NCBI GenBank assembly: GCA_009731375.1
Contig: BJOX01000015.1
Coordinates: forward strand, 1,140,019 to 1,174,863
DNA from: Paulinella micropora
Taxonomy: Eukaryota > Cercozoa > Imbricatea > Euglyphida
Length of the DNA: 34,845 nucleotides
Reading direction: 5' to 3'
This document shows, one piece after another, positions 11,079 to 29,989 of the stretch. The notes beneath the pieces were generated by a model. It searched no databases. It was not told the origin of the DNA and saw nothing but the letters and a program-made list of their open reading frames with translations. Position 1 is the first letter of the stretch. Each line of letters opens with the position of its first letter. Position numbers and translations under genes: made by a program.

Positions 11079-12132
11079 ATGTTTGTGTGTGTGTGTGCGT
11101 ATGTGTGCTCGCTCGTGTATTGTGTGCGCGCTCGTGTATTGACACACCAGTTGCAAATAGTAATAACAGCACGAGGATGGACAGGAGGGTGGGGCTGGAA
11201 GTATGTGTGGGTGTGTGTGTGGGTGAGTGGGTGGGTGGTTGCGCGCTCGTGTGTGTGTGCGAGAGTATGTATATTTTTATATTATTTTGCTGTTGGTGAC
11301 AATAGACCACGCGACCCACCATCCCAACCCCCCCNNNNNNNNNNTAGGTACTCAGGACAGTCGTGGACATTGCGTCCAGTGAGTGGTCAACGGTCCTACT
11401 ATCTCTACAACGACTTCACGGGTCCCAGCAAGGTGCTGGATGTAGTCAATGCGGGTTCTGCCGCTAGCTCCACACAGCTGGTTTTATCAACCATTGGCCG
11501 GTACAGCGGGCAGTACTGGACGCTTACTCTCATCGACAGTGGGGACTGCTCATATCGACTAACCAACGACTTCACAGGTTCAACTGGCAAGACTAACCCG
11601 ACTTTGATCTCACTTTCCGTCAAAAGGAATGCTTAAGAAAATTCCGAAGGAATCGCTTGAAAGCTCAGGAAAGGGGCTTTCAAACGGCATGCTTAAGATT
11701 GTTGTATTATATATATTGACAAAAAACACATTGTTGAAAGTTGGATAGTATTGCCACCTGAACGTCTCCGCTGATAGCCAAGGATGTAGTGAGTGAAAAT
11801 GCACTTATCAAATTTCACATGCAAATAATATACCTATTTTTATATGAGTGAGATGCCGCGTGGCAAAAGATTGCGCTTAACGCTCGGTGCAATATACATT
11901 GGTGTGTTACTATGCATATGTATATGTATAAAATATAGCCAAAAATAGCCAAGAATAATTGCAAGATGCATATGCCACGGTATATAATTGAACTTCTGTG
12001 CTCCTTCTCACAGGCCCGACCAAGGCTCTGGACGTGGTTAATGCAGGCAGTGCCCAACGCTCAACTCAAGTGGTTTTGGCTCAGACAGCGAGAGTTTCTG
12101 GACAAATGTGGTTCCTGACCCCATCATATTAG
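7164..12132 (+). CDS. Secreted R-type (beta-trefoil) lectin-like protein, five exons, 231 aa
   Basis: Exons 7164-7293, 7475-7567, 10826-10949, 11348-11577 and 12014-12132 join with agreeing phases into 696 nt ending at TAG. The product starts with a signal-peptide-like segment (FGLVASVLLSIASG), has a short acidic linker (EEAADPSESEETD), then three related repeats of about 46 residues. Each repeat carries an xDFTG or NSFTG segment, a K-x-LDV turn and a GQ-x-W motif (GQSW, GQYW, GQMW). Threefold repeats with QxW motifs are typical of ricin-B-like beta-trefoil carbohydrate-binding domains. No enzyme or toxin chain is attached. An extracellular or vacuolar sugar-binding role is inferred. Introns are packed with microsatellites and, in intron 2, SINEs. 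The start is the first ATG giving a signal peptide. Confidence 0.75.
7475..7567 (+). CDS. Lectin-like gene, exon 2 (acidic linker)
   Basis: Acceptor TTTGTTGCAG, donor GGAA/GTATGA. The phase-1 entry matches exon 1 and gives EQQYWAAQDKTPEEAADPSE. A further exon at about 7614-7654 with good-looking sites was considered but breaks the phase to exon 3. Confidence 0.65.
7680..7945. repeat. (CA)n, (GA)n, (TA)n tracts in lectin intron 2
   Basis: Dinucleotide tracts occupy the first part of the 3.3-kb intron 2. They are followed at 7946-8049 by about 100 bases of unique sequence with G-rich runs. Confidence 0.95.
8050..8936 (+). repeat. (ATT)n array with (ATG) variants, target of a SINE insertion
   Basis: Nearly 900 bases of ATT repeat with TGATTA and TATTAC variants lie directly before SINE copy 1. 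The long Ile/Met and Asn/His frames on the two strands are repeat artefacts. Confidence 0.95.
8937..9204 (+). mobile_element. tRNA-derived SINE, copy 1
   Basis: The head contains an RNA polymerase III A box (TAGCCCAGTGG, 8948-8958) and a perfect B box (GTTCGATTC, 8989-8997) spaced as in a tRNA, followed by GGTGCCACCA. A tRNA-unrelated body follows, and the 3' end reads GATGGAGGCGCATGTGCAG, then CAGCCATTGACAGAGAAGCA, then the (ATT)n tail. This copy has an internal duplication of about 36 bp at 9008-9079. It is in the same orientation as the host lectin-like gene. The acceptor stem still nearly pairs, but the other arms have decayed, so it is not a working tRNA gene. Confidence 0.85.
9205..9370. 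repeat. (ATT)n tail shared by SINE copy 1 and family-2 copy a
   Basis: ATT repeats with ATC and GTT variants join the 3' end of SINE copy 1 (+) to the 3' end of family-2 copy a (-), so the two elements are tail to tail. Confidence 0.9.
9371..9776 (-). mobile_element. Family-2 retroelement copy a (~405 bp, non-autonomous)
   Basis: On the minus strand the unit begins CAGCCCAATGGCCT and ends with GGAGGCTTATGTCCG, then ATCAGTACGCCTCAGATAT, then (ATT)n. A second near-complete copy (16694-17096) starts at about the same base, so this is a discrete unit. It shares CACTTGCACATGC and the GGAGGC-x-CATGTCCG tail with the LINE at 29545-34845 in the same order, suggesting a derived or related non-autonomous element. 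No ORF of note and no strong Pol III box was found. Confidence 0.65.
9777..10120. repeat. (AAT)n/(ACT)n tracts
   Basis: ATA and ACT trinucleotide tracts with (AAC)n at the right end. There is no coding signal. Confidence 0.92.
10213..10437 (+). mobile_element. tRNA-derived SINE, copy 2
   Basis: Same head with A box and B box as copy 1, without the ~36-bp internal duplication and with a short deletion near CTCACAGACGATGG. It starts after ATT/ACT repeats and ends in (ATT)n/(ACT)n. It has the same orientation as the surrounding gene. Confidence 0.85.
10511..10687 (+). mobile_element. tRNA-derived SINE, copy 3, internally deleted
   Basis: It begins in the tail of copy 2. The body runs to TTGCGGGGG, then jumps to ACAGAGAAGCACTATTATT, and the 3' end CATCAGCCATTGACAGAGAA follows once more. 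The last segment is therefore present about twice, as expected from template slippage or recombination between short repeats. Confidence 0.8.
10688..10815 (+). repeat. SINE (ATT)n tail leading into a splice acceptor
   Basis: The (ATT)n tail passes into a T-rich run that forms the pyrimidine tract of the lectin exon-3 acceptor (CGCTTTTGCAG). Confidence 0.9.
10826..10949 (+). CDS. Lectin-like gene, exon 3 (first trefoil repeat)
   Basis: Acceptor CTTTTGCAG. It encodes CPVIIANQKYRLTNSFTGAG and KSLDVINDG, ending in TGR at the donor CCG/GTACAG (phase 2). The following exon completes the Arg codon and supplies the GQSW motif. Confidence 0.7.
10950..11347. repeat. Lectin intron 3: (GT)n tracts and a short gap
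   Basis: GT-rich microsatellites with unique spacers, then poly-C and ten N (11335-11344) just before the acceptor TAG. Confidence 0.85.
11348..11577 (+). CDS. Lectin-like gene, exon 4 (second repeat, start of third)
   Basis: Starts at TAG/GTACTCAGG and ends at ACAG/GTTCAACTG in phase 1. It carries GQSW, a full repeat (YYLYNDFTGPSKVLDVVNAG), GQYW and the start of the third repeat. If the donor is not used, the frame ends at 11636 without the third QxW motif. Confidence 0.75.
11578..12013. other. Lectin intron 4
   Basis: Unlike the other introns it holds almost no simple repeat. It ends in a pyrimidine-rich acceptor (CTCCTTCTCACAG). Nothing else is recognised. Confidence 0.6.
12014..12132 (+). 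CDS. Lectin-like gene, exon 5 (third repeat and stop)
   Basis: Encodes PTKALDVVNAGSAQRSTQ and GQMWFLTPSY before TAG at 12130-12132. It closely matches the second repeat, which confirms the splice to exon 4. Confidence 0.75.
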
Positions 12133-14087
12133 TGTGATTTGAAGAGATAAGACGGAGACTTGCGAGGAATGCTTGATATTTTTCCAGAAGAAGAAGAAGT
12201 TTGTTTTGTCTATGTTCAACTACTGCTCCTTTTTTTGTAACCCTGCTGTTGGTGATCGGTTCTTGGCTCCAGACAGGCTAAAAAATCATGGGTGAGATCT
12301 TTACAGATTTTCAAATTTTTTCTGCACTTTCTGCAAAAATGTTTCAAGTTTATTGAATAGTCTCTTTGATTTCCTTGACTTTCTGTACTGCAGTGTGCAG
12401 GCCTTGTATTTAAATAAAAAAATTCTGAGTGCCCTACTTTTGCTGATTTTGGCCGGTTTGTTTGCAGGCTTAAGGTTACCTTTTCGTAAAAAACTTTGTA
12501 CATTTACTTAGAAAGATATTATATAATCATTTATTAAAGAGCATACAGGGAACATATGAAAACTGATTCTGATTTTTGGTCATCACAAGCCACCATTTTT
12601 GGAGGTGGCCGGTTTTTCCTGGTCAGGGTGGCGCAAATTAATTGGGAAAAAGTGGTGAGCGACGGGAAATCGATTGGTTTGAAGTAAGTTTTTACTATTT
12701 TTGAATAATTCTTTTATAAAATTAAATTTTACTTATTGTATAGATTTGAAACTTAGTGTACAACTTGATTTTAATATGATTAAGTGTAACGGTTCTATGT
12801 TTATTCAAGATGCCATTCGTCCTCAGGAGAACAGTCCGTGACTTACAGATGACCCCCCCCCCCCCCCCNNNNNNNNNNNNNNNNNNNNNNNNNNNNNNNN
12901 NNNNNNNNNNNNNNNNNNNNNNNNNNNNNNNNNNNNNNNNNNNNNNNNNNNNNNNNNNNNNNNNNNNNNNNCCCCCCCGGGCAGAATATTAACTTCAAGT
13001 GCAGCGGGCAGTTCTCATGGTTTTGTAAATCTTCACGTTGACAGGGGCGGCGCGTAAGTACTTCGGCCCACAGGCTCACTAGTACTTCCGGTGCGAAAGG
13101 GAGCACACCAGTGTTACTGACTGTTACTTGTAAGCATTGCGAAGCCGTTGTGCAATTAAAGTCAAGTTTGATGTTTACGTTTCAACTTCAAATGATCTGT
13201 GGCTAAGCTTATATTTGAATTTTGGGCAAGTCAAGTTACTACTTATATCATGACTTCATAGAATGAACAGCATTAGTATTAATATATTAATAAAGGCCCA
13301 GCATCGCAAGCCTCTCTGACAATTAACATCATAATTGTTGAATACTAAGCTTCGACAAACGACGACTTCTTACTATGATGAATCAACAGTGATCATAGTA
13401 GCCTTAGGCTAAGCCTGAGAAAGATGATATGAAACCGTGACTCCAGTAGTGAAGAAGTTAACCAGTAGTAGAAATAAAATAATGTCAGTATCAGTGATAT
13501 GAAACCGTGACTCCAGTAGTGAAGAAGTTAACCAGTAGTAGAAATAAAATAATGTCAGTATCAGTGACTGCCGCGCCGCGCGGGGGCAAGCCTACGATTT
13601 ACTTTAATTATGATACCGTCAGCAGAGGACATTCAAGTGTAAAAGTTAACCATCAAATCATGGCATCTTGAACATGCATTAAAAAGGTGACTAGAATTCA
13701 AATCAGTTCCAACAAGTTTACTTGAAGGTGCACGGGACTAGTTGAGTATTGCCCATTCCTGAGATAGAAGCAAAACACTTTTAATATTAATAATGTAATA
13801 CTTGCCATGAGTAGGAATTGGTGGGAAGCGTAAGAGTAAAATGGAGGTAAGCTTACCAAGATCTTGTCAAGTGGTCAATTTCTTTATTTGGAAGGGTTGT
13901 ACTAAACTCTGATGTGAGAATATACGATGGTGAGTCAATGTGCATGCAGTTGAAGCTTTCTCAGAGTCATAAGCTCATAGTATTTTCTTTTAAATCTTCA
14001 ATCTCTTCAGGTGAGTTCACAGCACTGCCCGACAATAACTTTTGCCCTCTGTTCTCAGCCAAATCTGCTTGTTTGGGCTCAATTGTG
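12133..14087. other. Intergenic region between lectin-like and TDP2-like genes
   Basis: AT-rich unique DNA with one gap (12869-12971) bordered by poly-C. An AATAAA at about 12411 could serve lectin 3'-end formation, but it is ~280 bases past the stop. No gene is recognised; short frames at 12216-12503 (-), 12810 (+) and 13914 (+) lack support. Confidence 0.5.
13426..13565. repeat. 70-bp tandem duplication, two identical copies
   Basis: Unit 13426-13495 is repeated without visible change at 13496-13565 (each begins GATATGAAACCGTGACTCC). This suggests a recent duplication or an assembly artefact. Confidence 0.92.
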
Positions 14088-14235
14088 CAGTGGCTCCTTT
14101 GAAAGCCCAGGCCCTTATAAATATCCGTCAAGCCTCGGAGCTTTCTGATGAGTCCGACATGACACAGGCCTGGCCAATCGGGCGCAAGAATATGCTGAGA
14201 TCGAAGTTCTTGAAGAAGTCGTTGTTCCTTGCACT
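14088..14235 (+). other. Possible terminal + strand exon (weak)
   Basis: After an acceptor-like CAATTGTGCAG one frame is open and reads APLKAQALINIRQASELSDE and MTQAWPIGRKNMLRSKFLKK with ordinary composition. No family is recognised. Further right it would overlap the TDP2 coding end in antisense, so it could be the end of a convergent gene or chance. Confidence 0.22.
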
Positions 14236-14243
14236 TAAGAACT

Positions 14244-25415
<11,172 letters not shown>

Positions 25416-25502
25416 CTGACATAAACATACATACAGACAAACGCAGTGAGTAATGACTTCAAGCGCATCGTTCTCAGTAAACACTTTATCGGTCACCTCC
25501 AC
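25416..25502 (-). CDS. Possible upstream coding segment of the TDP2-like gene
   Basis: The open minus frame continues upstream of the 25415 acceptor as VEVTDKVFTENDALEVITHC and then VCLYVCLCQ. No ATG is in frame before a TGA at 25512-25514, so the true start or a further exon is not resolved. It could be coding, or partly intron. Confidence 0.35.
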
Positions 25503-25532
25503 AAAATGTGCTCAGGTTACCGATAACACTAC

Positions 25533-25670
25533 ATATGCGGCGCGCCAAATTTGACGTGTTTTGCGGTCTCGCCGGGTGGCGCCAAATTTGACGTGTTTTG
25601 CGGTCTCGCCGGCCCGGCTCGCCCGCAAAGCACGTCAAATTTGTGGCTAGCCGCATCATATACTATTTGT
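25533..25670 (-). promoter_or_regulatory. Foldback repeat with two E2F-type sites upstream of the TDP2-like gene
   Basis: A 37-bp unit occurs twice in tandem (each with GCGCCAAA, at 25542-25549 and 25579-25586, followed by TTTGACGTG). A third copy is inverted at 25623-25643 (GCACGTCAAATTTG). GCGCCAAA fits the E2F consensus GCGSSAAA, and TGACGTG has a bZIP-type ACGT core. The outer edges (CATATGCGGC and GCCGCATCATATA) also pair. It lies within 40-170 bases of the first known coding sequence. Promoter function is inferred; a small foldback transposon is the alternative. Confidence 0.45.
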
Positions 25671-25699
25671 GTGTCCAGACCCTGTACCAAGGCTTTAGA

Positions 25700-26040
25700 A
25701 AGCCCTTGGTGAGAGCGAGCTACTGCACAAACGATGAAGATAAAAAAAACCCTTAATAAGGTTCACACAAACCATGATTTATTCCGACAGGGGTGCGAAA
25801 AAAAACAAGGAATTTTGGCATTCAGGACACTCCCCTAACGCAAATATTTGCGTGAATTCCAAAAAAATCATAACAGTAAACATCGAGTCTGAGGCTAGGC
25901 ACCCTGCAAATATGAGCTCCCAACTCTCCTCGTTCCCAGAAACCATGATTTATTCCGAGTTACTGCACAAGCGATGAAGATAAAAAAAGCCCTTGATAGA
26001 GAGCGAGGTACTGCACAAGCGATGAAGATCGAAATCGGTT
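25700..26040. repeat. R3 repeat unit 5 with flanking short repeats
   Basis: One R3 unit with the palindrome (25838-25853) and CACAAACCATGATTTAT at both ends, flanked by three copies of a TACTGCACAA-x-CGATGAAGAT motif (about 25722, 25961, 26011). Confidence 0.8.
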
Positions 26041-26165
26041 GAGAACAAAGCGACTTGACATCATCGTTGAATGCCATATATATGAGTATATATATTACAA
26101 CATATATATATTATATACATATATATATATATATGTATATATATGTATGTATGTATGTATGTATA

Positions 26166-26206
26166 TGTATTTCGACCTGTCATACGCACGTCCTCCACCT
26201 CGTATA

Positions 26207-26259
<53 letters not shown>

Positions 26260-26312
26260 GTATATGTATTTCGACCTGTCATACACACGTCCTCCCCCTC
26301 ATATAAACATAC
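26166..26312 (-). pseudogene. Two decayed copies of the TDP2 exon at 25375-25415
   Basis: On the minus strand both islands read TTTATA-x-GAGG-x-GGAGGACGTG-x-GTATGACAGG, parallel to the real exon with its acceptor (TTTATGTCAGGTAGAAGATG). Their peptides ([24 protein letters not shown]) recall VEDARMI. The copies differ from each other at only a few bases. Confidence 0.5.
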
Positions 26313-26345
26313 GTACATACATATACATATACATACATACATACA

Positions 26346-26376
<31 letters not shown>

Positions 26377-26800
26377 GCATGCATGCATTACATGCATACA
26401 TATATACATACATACATGGATACATACATAGATACATACATACATAGATACATACATACATAGATACATACATACATACATACATACATAGATACATACA
26501 TAGATACATACATAAATACATACATACATACATACATACATACATACATGCATACATACATACATACATACGTACATACATACATACATACATACATACA
26601 TACATACATACATACATACACATATACATATATACATATATACATACATACATACACACATACATACATACATACATACATACATGCATGCATACATACA
26701 TGCATACGTACATACATACATACATACATACATACATACATACATACATACATACATACATACATACATACATGCATACATGCATGCATGCATGCATGCA

Positions 26801-26834
<34 letters not shown>

Positions 26835-26841
26835 CATACAT

Positions 26842-26885
26842 CTTCAGGATCATATACGCACGTCTTCAACCTATCATAAGCATAC
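26842..26885 (-). pseudogene. Third decayed copy of the TDP2 exon
   Basis: The minus strand reads TTATGATAGGTTGAAGACG, then GTATATGATCCTGAAG, close to the exon sequence TTATGTCAGGTAGAAGATG and CATGATTCTGGAAG. An extra TA brings in a stop (TGA). Confidence 0.55.
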
Positions 26886-26945
26886 ATACACATAGACAAA
26901 TATGTATACATATACATTTTGATATGAATGCATACATACATACAT

Positions 26946-26950
<5 letters not shown>

Positions 26951-26980
<30 letters not shown>

Positions 26981-27035
26981 ATATACATTTTGATATGCAT
27001 GCATACATACATACATACGAAGAGAGAGAGAGAGG

Positions 27036-27071
<36 letters not shown>

Positions 27072-27072
27072 A
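26951..27072. repeat. (GA)n tracts
   Basis: Two (GA)n tracts, each preceded by CATTTTGATATG-x-ATGCATACAT, i.e. a short tandem duplication. Confidence 0.92.
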
Positions 27073-27084
27073 CCTGTCCGGCAT

Positions 27085-27211
27085 AGTAGAGTATGGGGCC
27101 CTCAGAGTGTTGTTGCGTGATGAAGCCCTGTATGTATGTATGTATGCATGTATGTATGCATGTATGTATGTATGTATCTATGCTTACATTATCAGGGAAG
27201 AAGAAGCTCTT

Positions 27212-27273
<62 letters not shown>

Positions 27274-27341
27274 AGTGAAGCCCTGTTTACATCATCAGGG
27301 GACTAAGACGCTCTTTCTTTTTCTCTCTCTCTCTCTCTCAT

Positions 27342-27397
<56 letters not shown>

Positions 27398-27433
27398 GCC
27401 CTGTTTACATCACCAGGGGAATAAGACGCACTT

Positions 27434-27496
<63 letters not shown>

Positions 27497-27540
27497 NNNN
27501 NNNNNNCCTGTTTACATGATCAGGGGAATAAGACGCTCTT
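27085..27540 (+). repeat. Minisatellite with (CT)n spacers, four units
   Basis: Units of the form CCTGTTTACATCATCAGGGG, then AATAAGACGCTCTTTC, then (CT)n recur at about 27185 (diverged), 27284, 27402 and 27507, spaced about 110-120 bp. Before them, 27077-27130 is a unique segment bounded by CATAG and GTATGT. A ten-N gap (27497-27506) lies inside. Confidence 0.8.
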
Positions 27541-27541
27541 G

Positions 27542-27602
<61 letters not shown>

Positions 27603-27637
27603 TTCCTTTTTTCCTTCCTTTCTGCTTTCCTTTCTTC

Positions 27638-27675
<38 letters not shown>

Positions 27676-27745
27676 GCCTGCCTTCCTTCCTTCCTTCCAT
27701 CCTTCCTTCCTTTCTTCCTCCCTTTCTTTCTTTCTTTCTTTTCAT
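27541..27745. repeat. (CT)n and (CTTT)n/(CCTT)n tracts
   Basis: Pyrimidine-rich microsatellite block; no gene. Confidence 0.95.
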
Positions 27746-27789
27746 ATATTTACTCTTGTATTTATATTCATTCTGTACGCGAATGTACA

Positions 27790-28185
27790 ATGGGTATGTA
27801 TGTATGTATGTATGTATGCATGTATGTATGTATGTATATATGTGTATGTATGTATGTATTTCTGTCTGTCTGTCTGTCTGTATGTATGTATGTATGTATG
27901 TATGTATGTATGTACAATGTCTGTGTTGGATTGCGCAAGGACGCCCTGGGTATGTATGTATGTATGTATGTATGTATATGTATGTATGTATGAATGTATG
28001 TATGTATGTATGTATGTATGTATGTATGTATGTATGAATGTATGAATGCATGAATGTATGTATGTATGTATGTATGTATCTATGTATGTGTATCTATGTA
28101 TGTATGTATGTATGTATGTATGTATGTATGTATGTATGTGTTGGGCTTCCGTGAGTATGTATGTATGTATGTATGTATATGCATG

Positions 28186-28217
<32 letters not shown>

Positions 28218-28378
28218 TGTATGTATGAATGTATGAATGCATGAATGTATGTATGTATGTATGTATGTATGTATGTATGTATGTGTATCTATGTATGTAT
28301 GTATGTATGTATGTATGTATGTATGCATGTGTTGGGCTTCCGTGAGTATGTATGTATGTATATGTATGTATATGTATG

Positions 28379-28410
<32 letters not shown>

Positions 28411-28420
28411 TGGTGTGTGT
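27790..28420. repeat. (GTAT)n array with a ~192-bp tandem duplication
   Basis: Inside the array, the string GAATGTATGAATGCATGAAT and the island TTGGGCTTCCGTGAGTATG both recur about 192 bp apart (28140 and 28331 for the latter), so a compound unit was duplicated. Another island (TTGGATTGCGCAAGGACGCC) lies at 27926-27946. Confidence 0.85.
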
Positions 28421-28585
28421 GTGTGTCTGTCTGTAACAGGGGGGGGGGGGGGGGGGGGAAGAGGGGGGGGGNNNNNNNNNNAGTGAGACATGGGGTGAGG
28501 AACGGAGAGATAACCAGTAAGGGGAGGATCTCGTGTCCTTTAAGTTCGGGCGCTTTTTGAAACAGTGCGTCTTCCTTGATCTAAC
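28421..28585. other. Poly-G run, short gap and unique sequence
   Basis: G-rich run, ten N (28472-28481), then about 100 unique bases without a recognised feature. Confidence 0.8.
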
Positions 28586-28673
<88 letters not shown>

Positions 28674-28707
28674 GTAATGATAATAATGATAATAATGATA
28701 ATAATAC
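28586..28707 (-). repeat. (AAT)n tail of family-2 copy d
   Basis: On the minus strand this (ATT)n follows the family-2 3' end directly. Confidence 0.92.
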
Positions 28708-28795
28708 TATATCTGAGGCGTACTGATGCAGCTAATGGCATATCCTCAACGGACATAAGCCTCCAATACCCTTGTTCGAGGTCCTCCACCCCCCC
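28708..28795 (-). mobile_element. Family-2 retroelement copy d, cut by a gap
   Basis: The 3' 88 bases look the same as copy b and end at the same CCACCCCCC before the N run (28796-29200). Confidence 0.75.
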
Positions 28796-29200
28796 NNNNN
28801 NNNNNNNNNNNNNNNNNNNNNNNNNNNNNNNNNNNNNNNNNNNNNNNNNNNNNNNNNNNNNNNNNNNNNNNNNNNNNNNNNNNNNNNNNNNNNNNNNNNN
28901 NNNNNNNNNNNNNNNNNNNNNNNNNNNNNNNNNNNNNNNNNNNNNNNNNNNNNNNNNNNNNNNNNNNNNNNNNNNNNNNNNNNNNNNNNNNNNNNNNNNN
29001 NNNNNNNNNNNNNNNNNNNNNNNNNNNNNNNNNNNNNNNNNNNNNNNNNNNNNNNNNNNNNNNNNNNNNNNNNNNNNNNNNNNNNNNNNNNNNNNNNNNN
29101 NNNNNNNNNNNNNNNNNNNNNNNNNNNNNNNNNNNNNNNNNNNNNNNNNNNNNNNNNNNNNNNNNNNNNNNNNNNNNNNNNNNNNNNNNNNNNNNNNNNN

Positions 29201-29237
<37 letters not shown>

Positions 29238-29239
<2 letters not shown>

Positions 29240-29440
29240 GTGCTTCTCTGTCAATGGCTGATGCAAATCTGCACATGCGCCTCCATCGTCTCACCCGTGA
29301 GGGGAGTACGAAGAATTGACGATAGGCTCTAATGACACCCCCGCAAGGGCAGTTCCAACACTTCCAGACGGACCGGTATGTTTAATGAAAATACTGGTGG
29401 CACCGACTGGAATCGAACTGGCGACAGGGCCCAGATGGTA

Positions 29441-29443
<3 letters not shown>
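29238..29443 (-). mobile_element. tRNA-derived SINE, copy 5, 5'-truncated
   Basis: Starts at TCTACCATCTGGGC, so the first ~40 bases with the A box are missing while the B box and the 3' end are kept. 5' truncation is typical of target-primed reverse transcription. It lies in (ATT)n directly downstream of the LINE. Confidence 0.82.
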
Positions 29444-29491
<48 letters not shown>

Positions 29492-29499
29492 TAGTAACA

Positions 29500-29544
<45 letters not shown>
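29444..29544 (-). repeat. (ATT)n tail of the LINE
   Basis: ATT repeat with GTT variants follows the LINE 3' end (TTGACTGATAAGTCT) and contains the SINE copy 5 insertion point. Confidence 0.9.
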
Positions 29545-29554
29545 GACTTATCAG

Positions 29555-29989
29555 TCAATTGGCCTTTGATCCTGTCGGACATGTGCCTCCATTGGTAGCA
29601 CGGGGCCGTTCGGTGACGCGGCTCCGCTCCAAAGACTCGACTGGCAGTGCAATGTGCAAATGAGCGTGCTGTGCATGTGCAAGTGGGTGCAAGGAGTGAG
29701 AGGAGTTATCTGCCGAGAAGAAGTCCGCGACGCTGCGCTGACCTCCACCTACAACAGATCTAGCCAGACATTCTACCTGACTAGGCCTTCCCCTCCTTCT
29801 ACCCACCTCCTGAACGACCGTGAGGTCGATCACCTCCTCCTCCTCCTCCGCCCCCTCTGCCTCCCTGGTCTGCGCCTCAAACTCCTCCCACTCCTTCCAG
29901 ATGGTGGCAACAAACCTTCCTAACTCCTCCTCCACCTCTTCTGGGACAGGGATACAAAAAAACGCCGAGCATCGCCGCCATCTTTTCAT
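29555..29989 (-). CDS. Frameshifted C-terminal tail of the LINE polyprotein (SIM, AT-hook-like, PIP box)
   Basis: Removing one T from the T7 run (A7 at 29956-29962 on the + strand) would join the main ORF (MLGVF) to this frame (IPVPEEVEEELGRFVATIW), giving about 1,638 residues. The tail has an acidic stretch, VIDLT (29819-29833, a canonical SUMO-interacting motif after Glu residues), GRRRGRP (29783-29803, AT-hook-like) and QRSVADFF (29717-29740, a match to the PCNA-binding consensus Q-x-x-h-x-x-a-a). It ends at TGA (29555), about ten bases before the (ATT)n tail. Natural composition and the motif cluster argue that this was the coding frame. Sequencing error, a disabling mutation or +1 frameshifting could each explain the shift. 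Confidence 0.65.
   Translation of the reverse strand: MKRWRRCSAFFCIPVPEEVEEELGRFVATIWKEWEEFEAQTREAEGAEEEEEVIDLTVVQEVGRRRGRPSQVECLARSVVGGGQRSVADFFSADNSSHSLHPLAHAQHAHLHIALPVESLERSRVTERPRATNGGTCPTGSKAN

Larger units (their letters stand above)
26060..26950. repeat. (CATA)n/(TA)n arrays enclosing decayed exon copies
   Basis: Tetranucleotide and dinucleotide arrays interrupted by three related unique islands at about 26166-26212, 26265-26312 and 26842-26885. Confidence 0.93.

Noticed and set aside
7164-12132. Ricin-like toxin
   Set aside because: Only a carbohydrate-binding trefoil is present. No ribosome-inactivating chain or other toxic domain is encoded.
28708-29443. Segmental duplication of 15347-16555
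   Set aside because: The two loci share the same element order, but SINE copy 5 is 5'-truncated and lacks the internal duplication of copy 4, so independent insertions fit better than one duplicated block.
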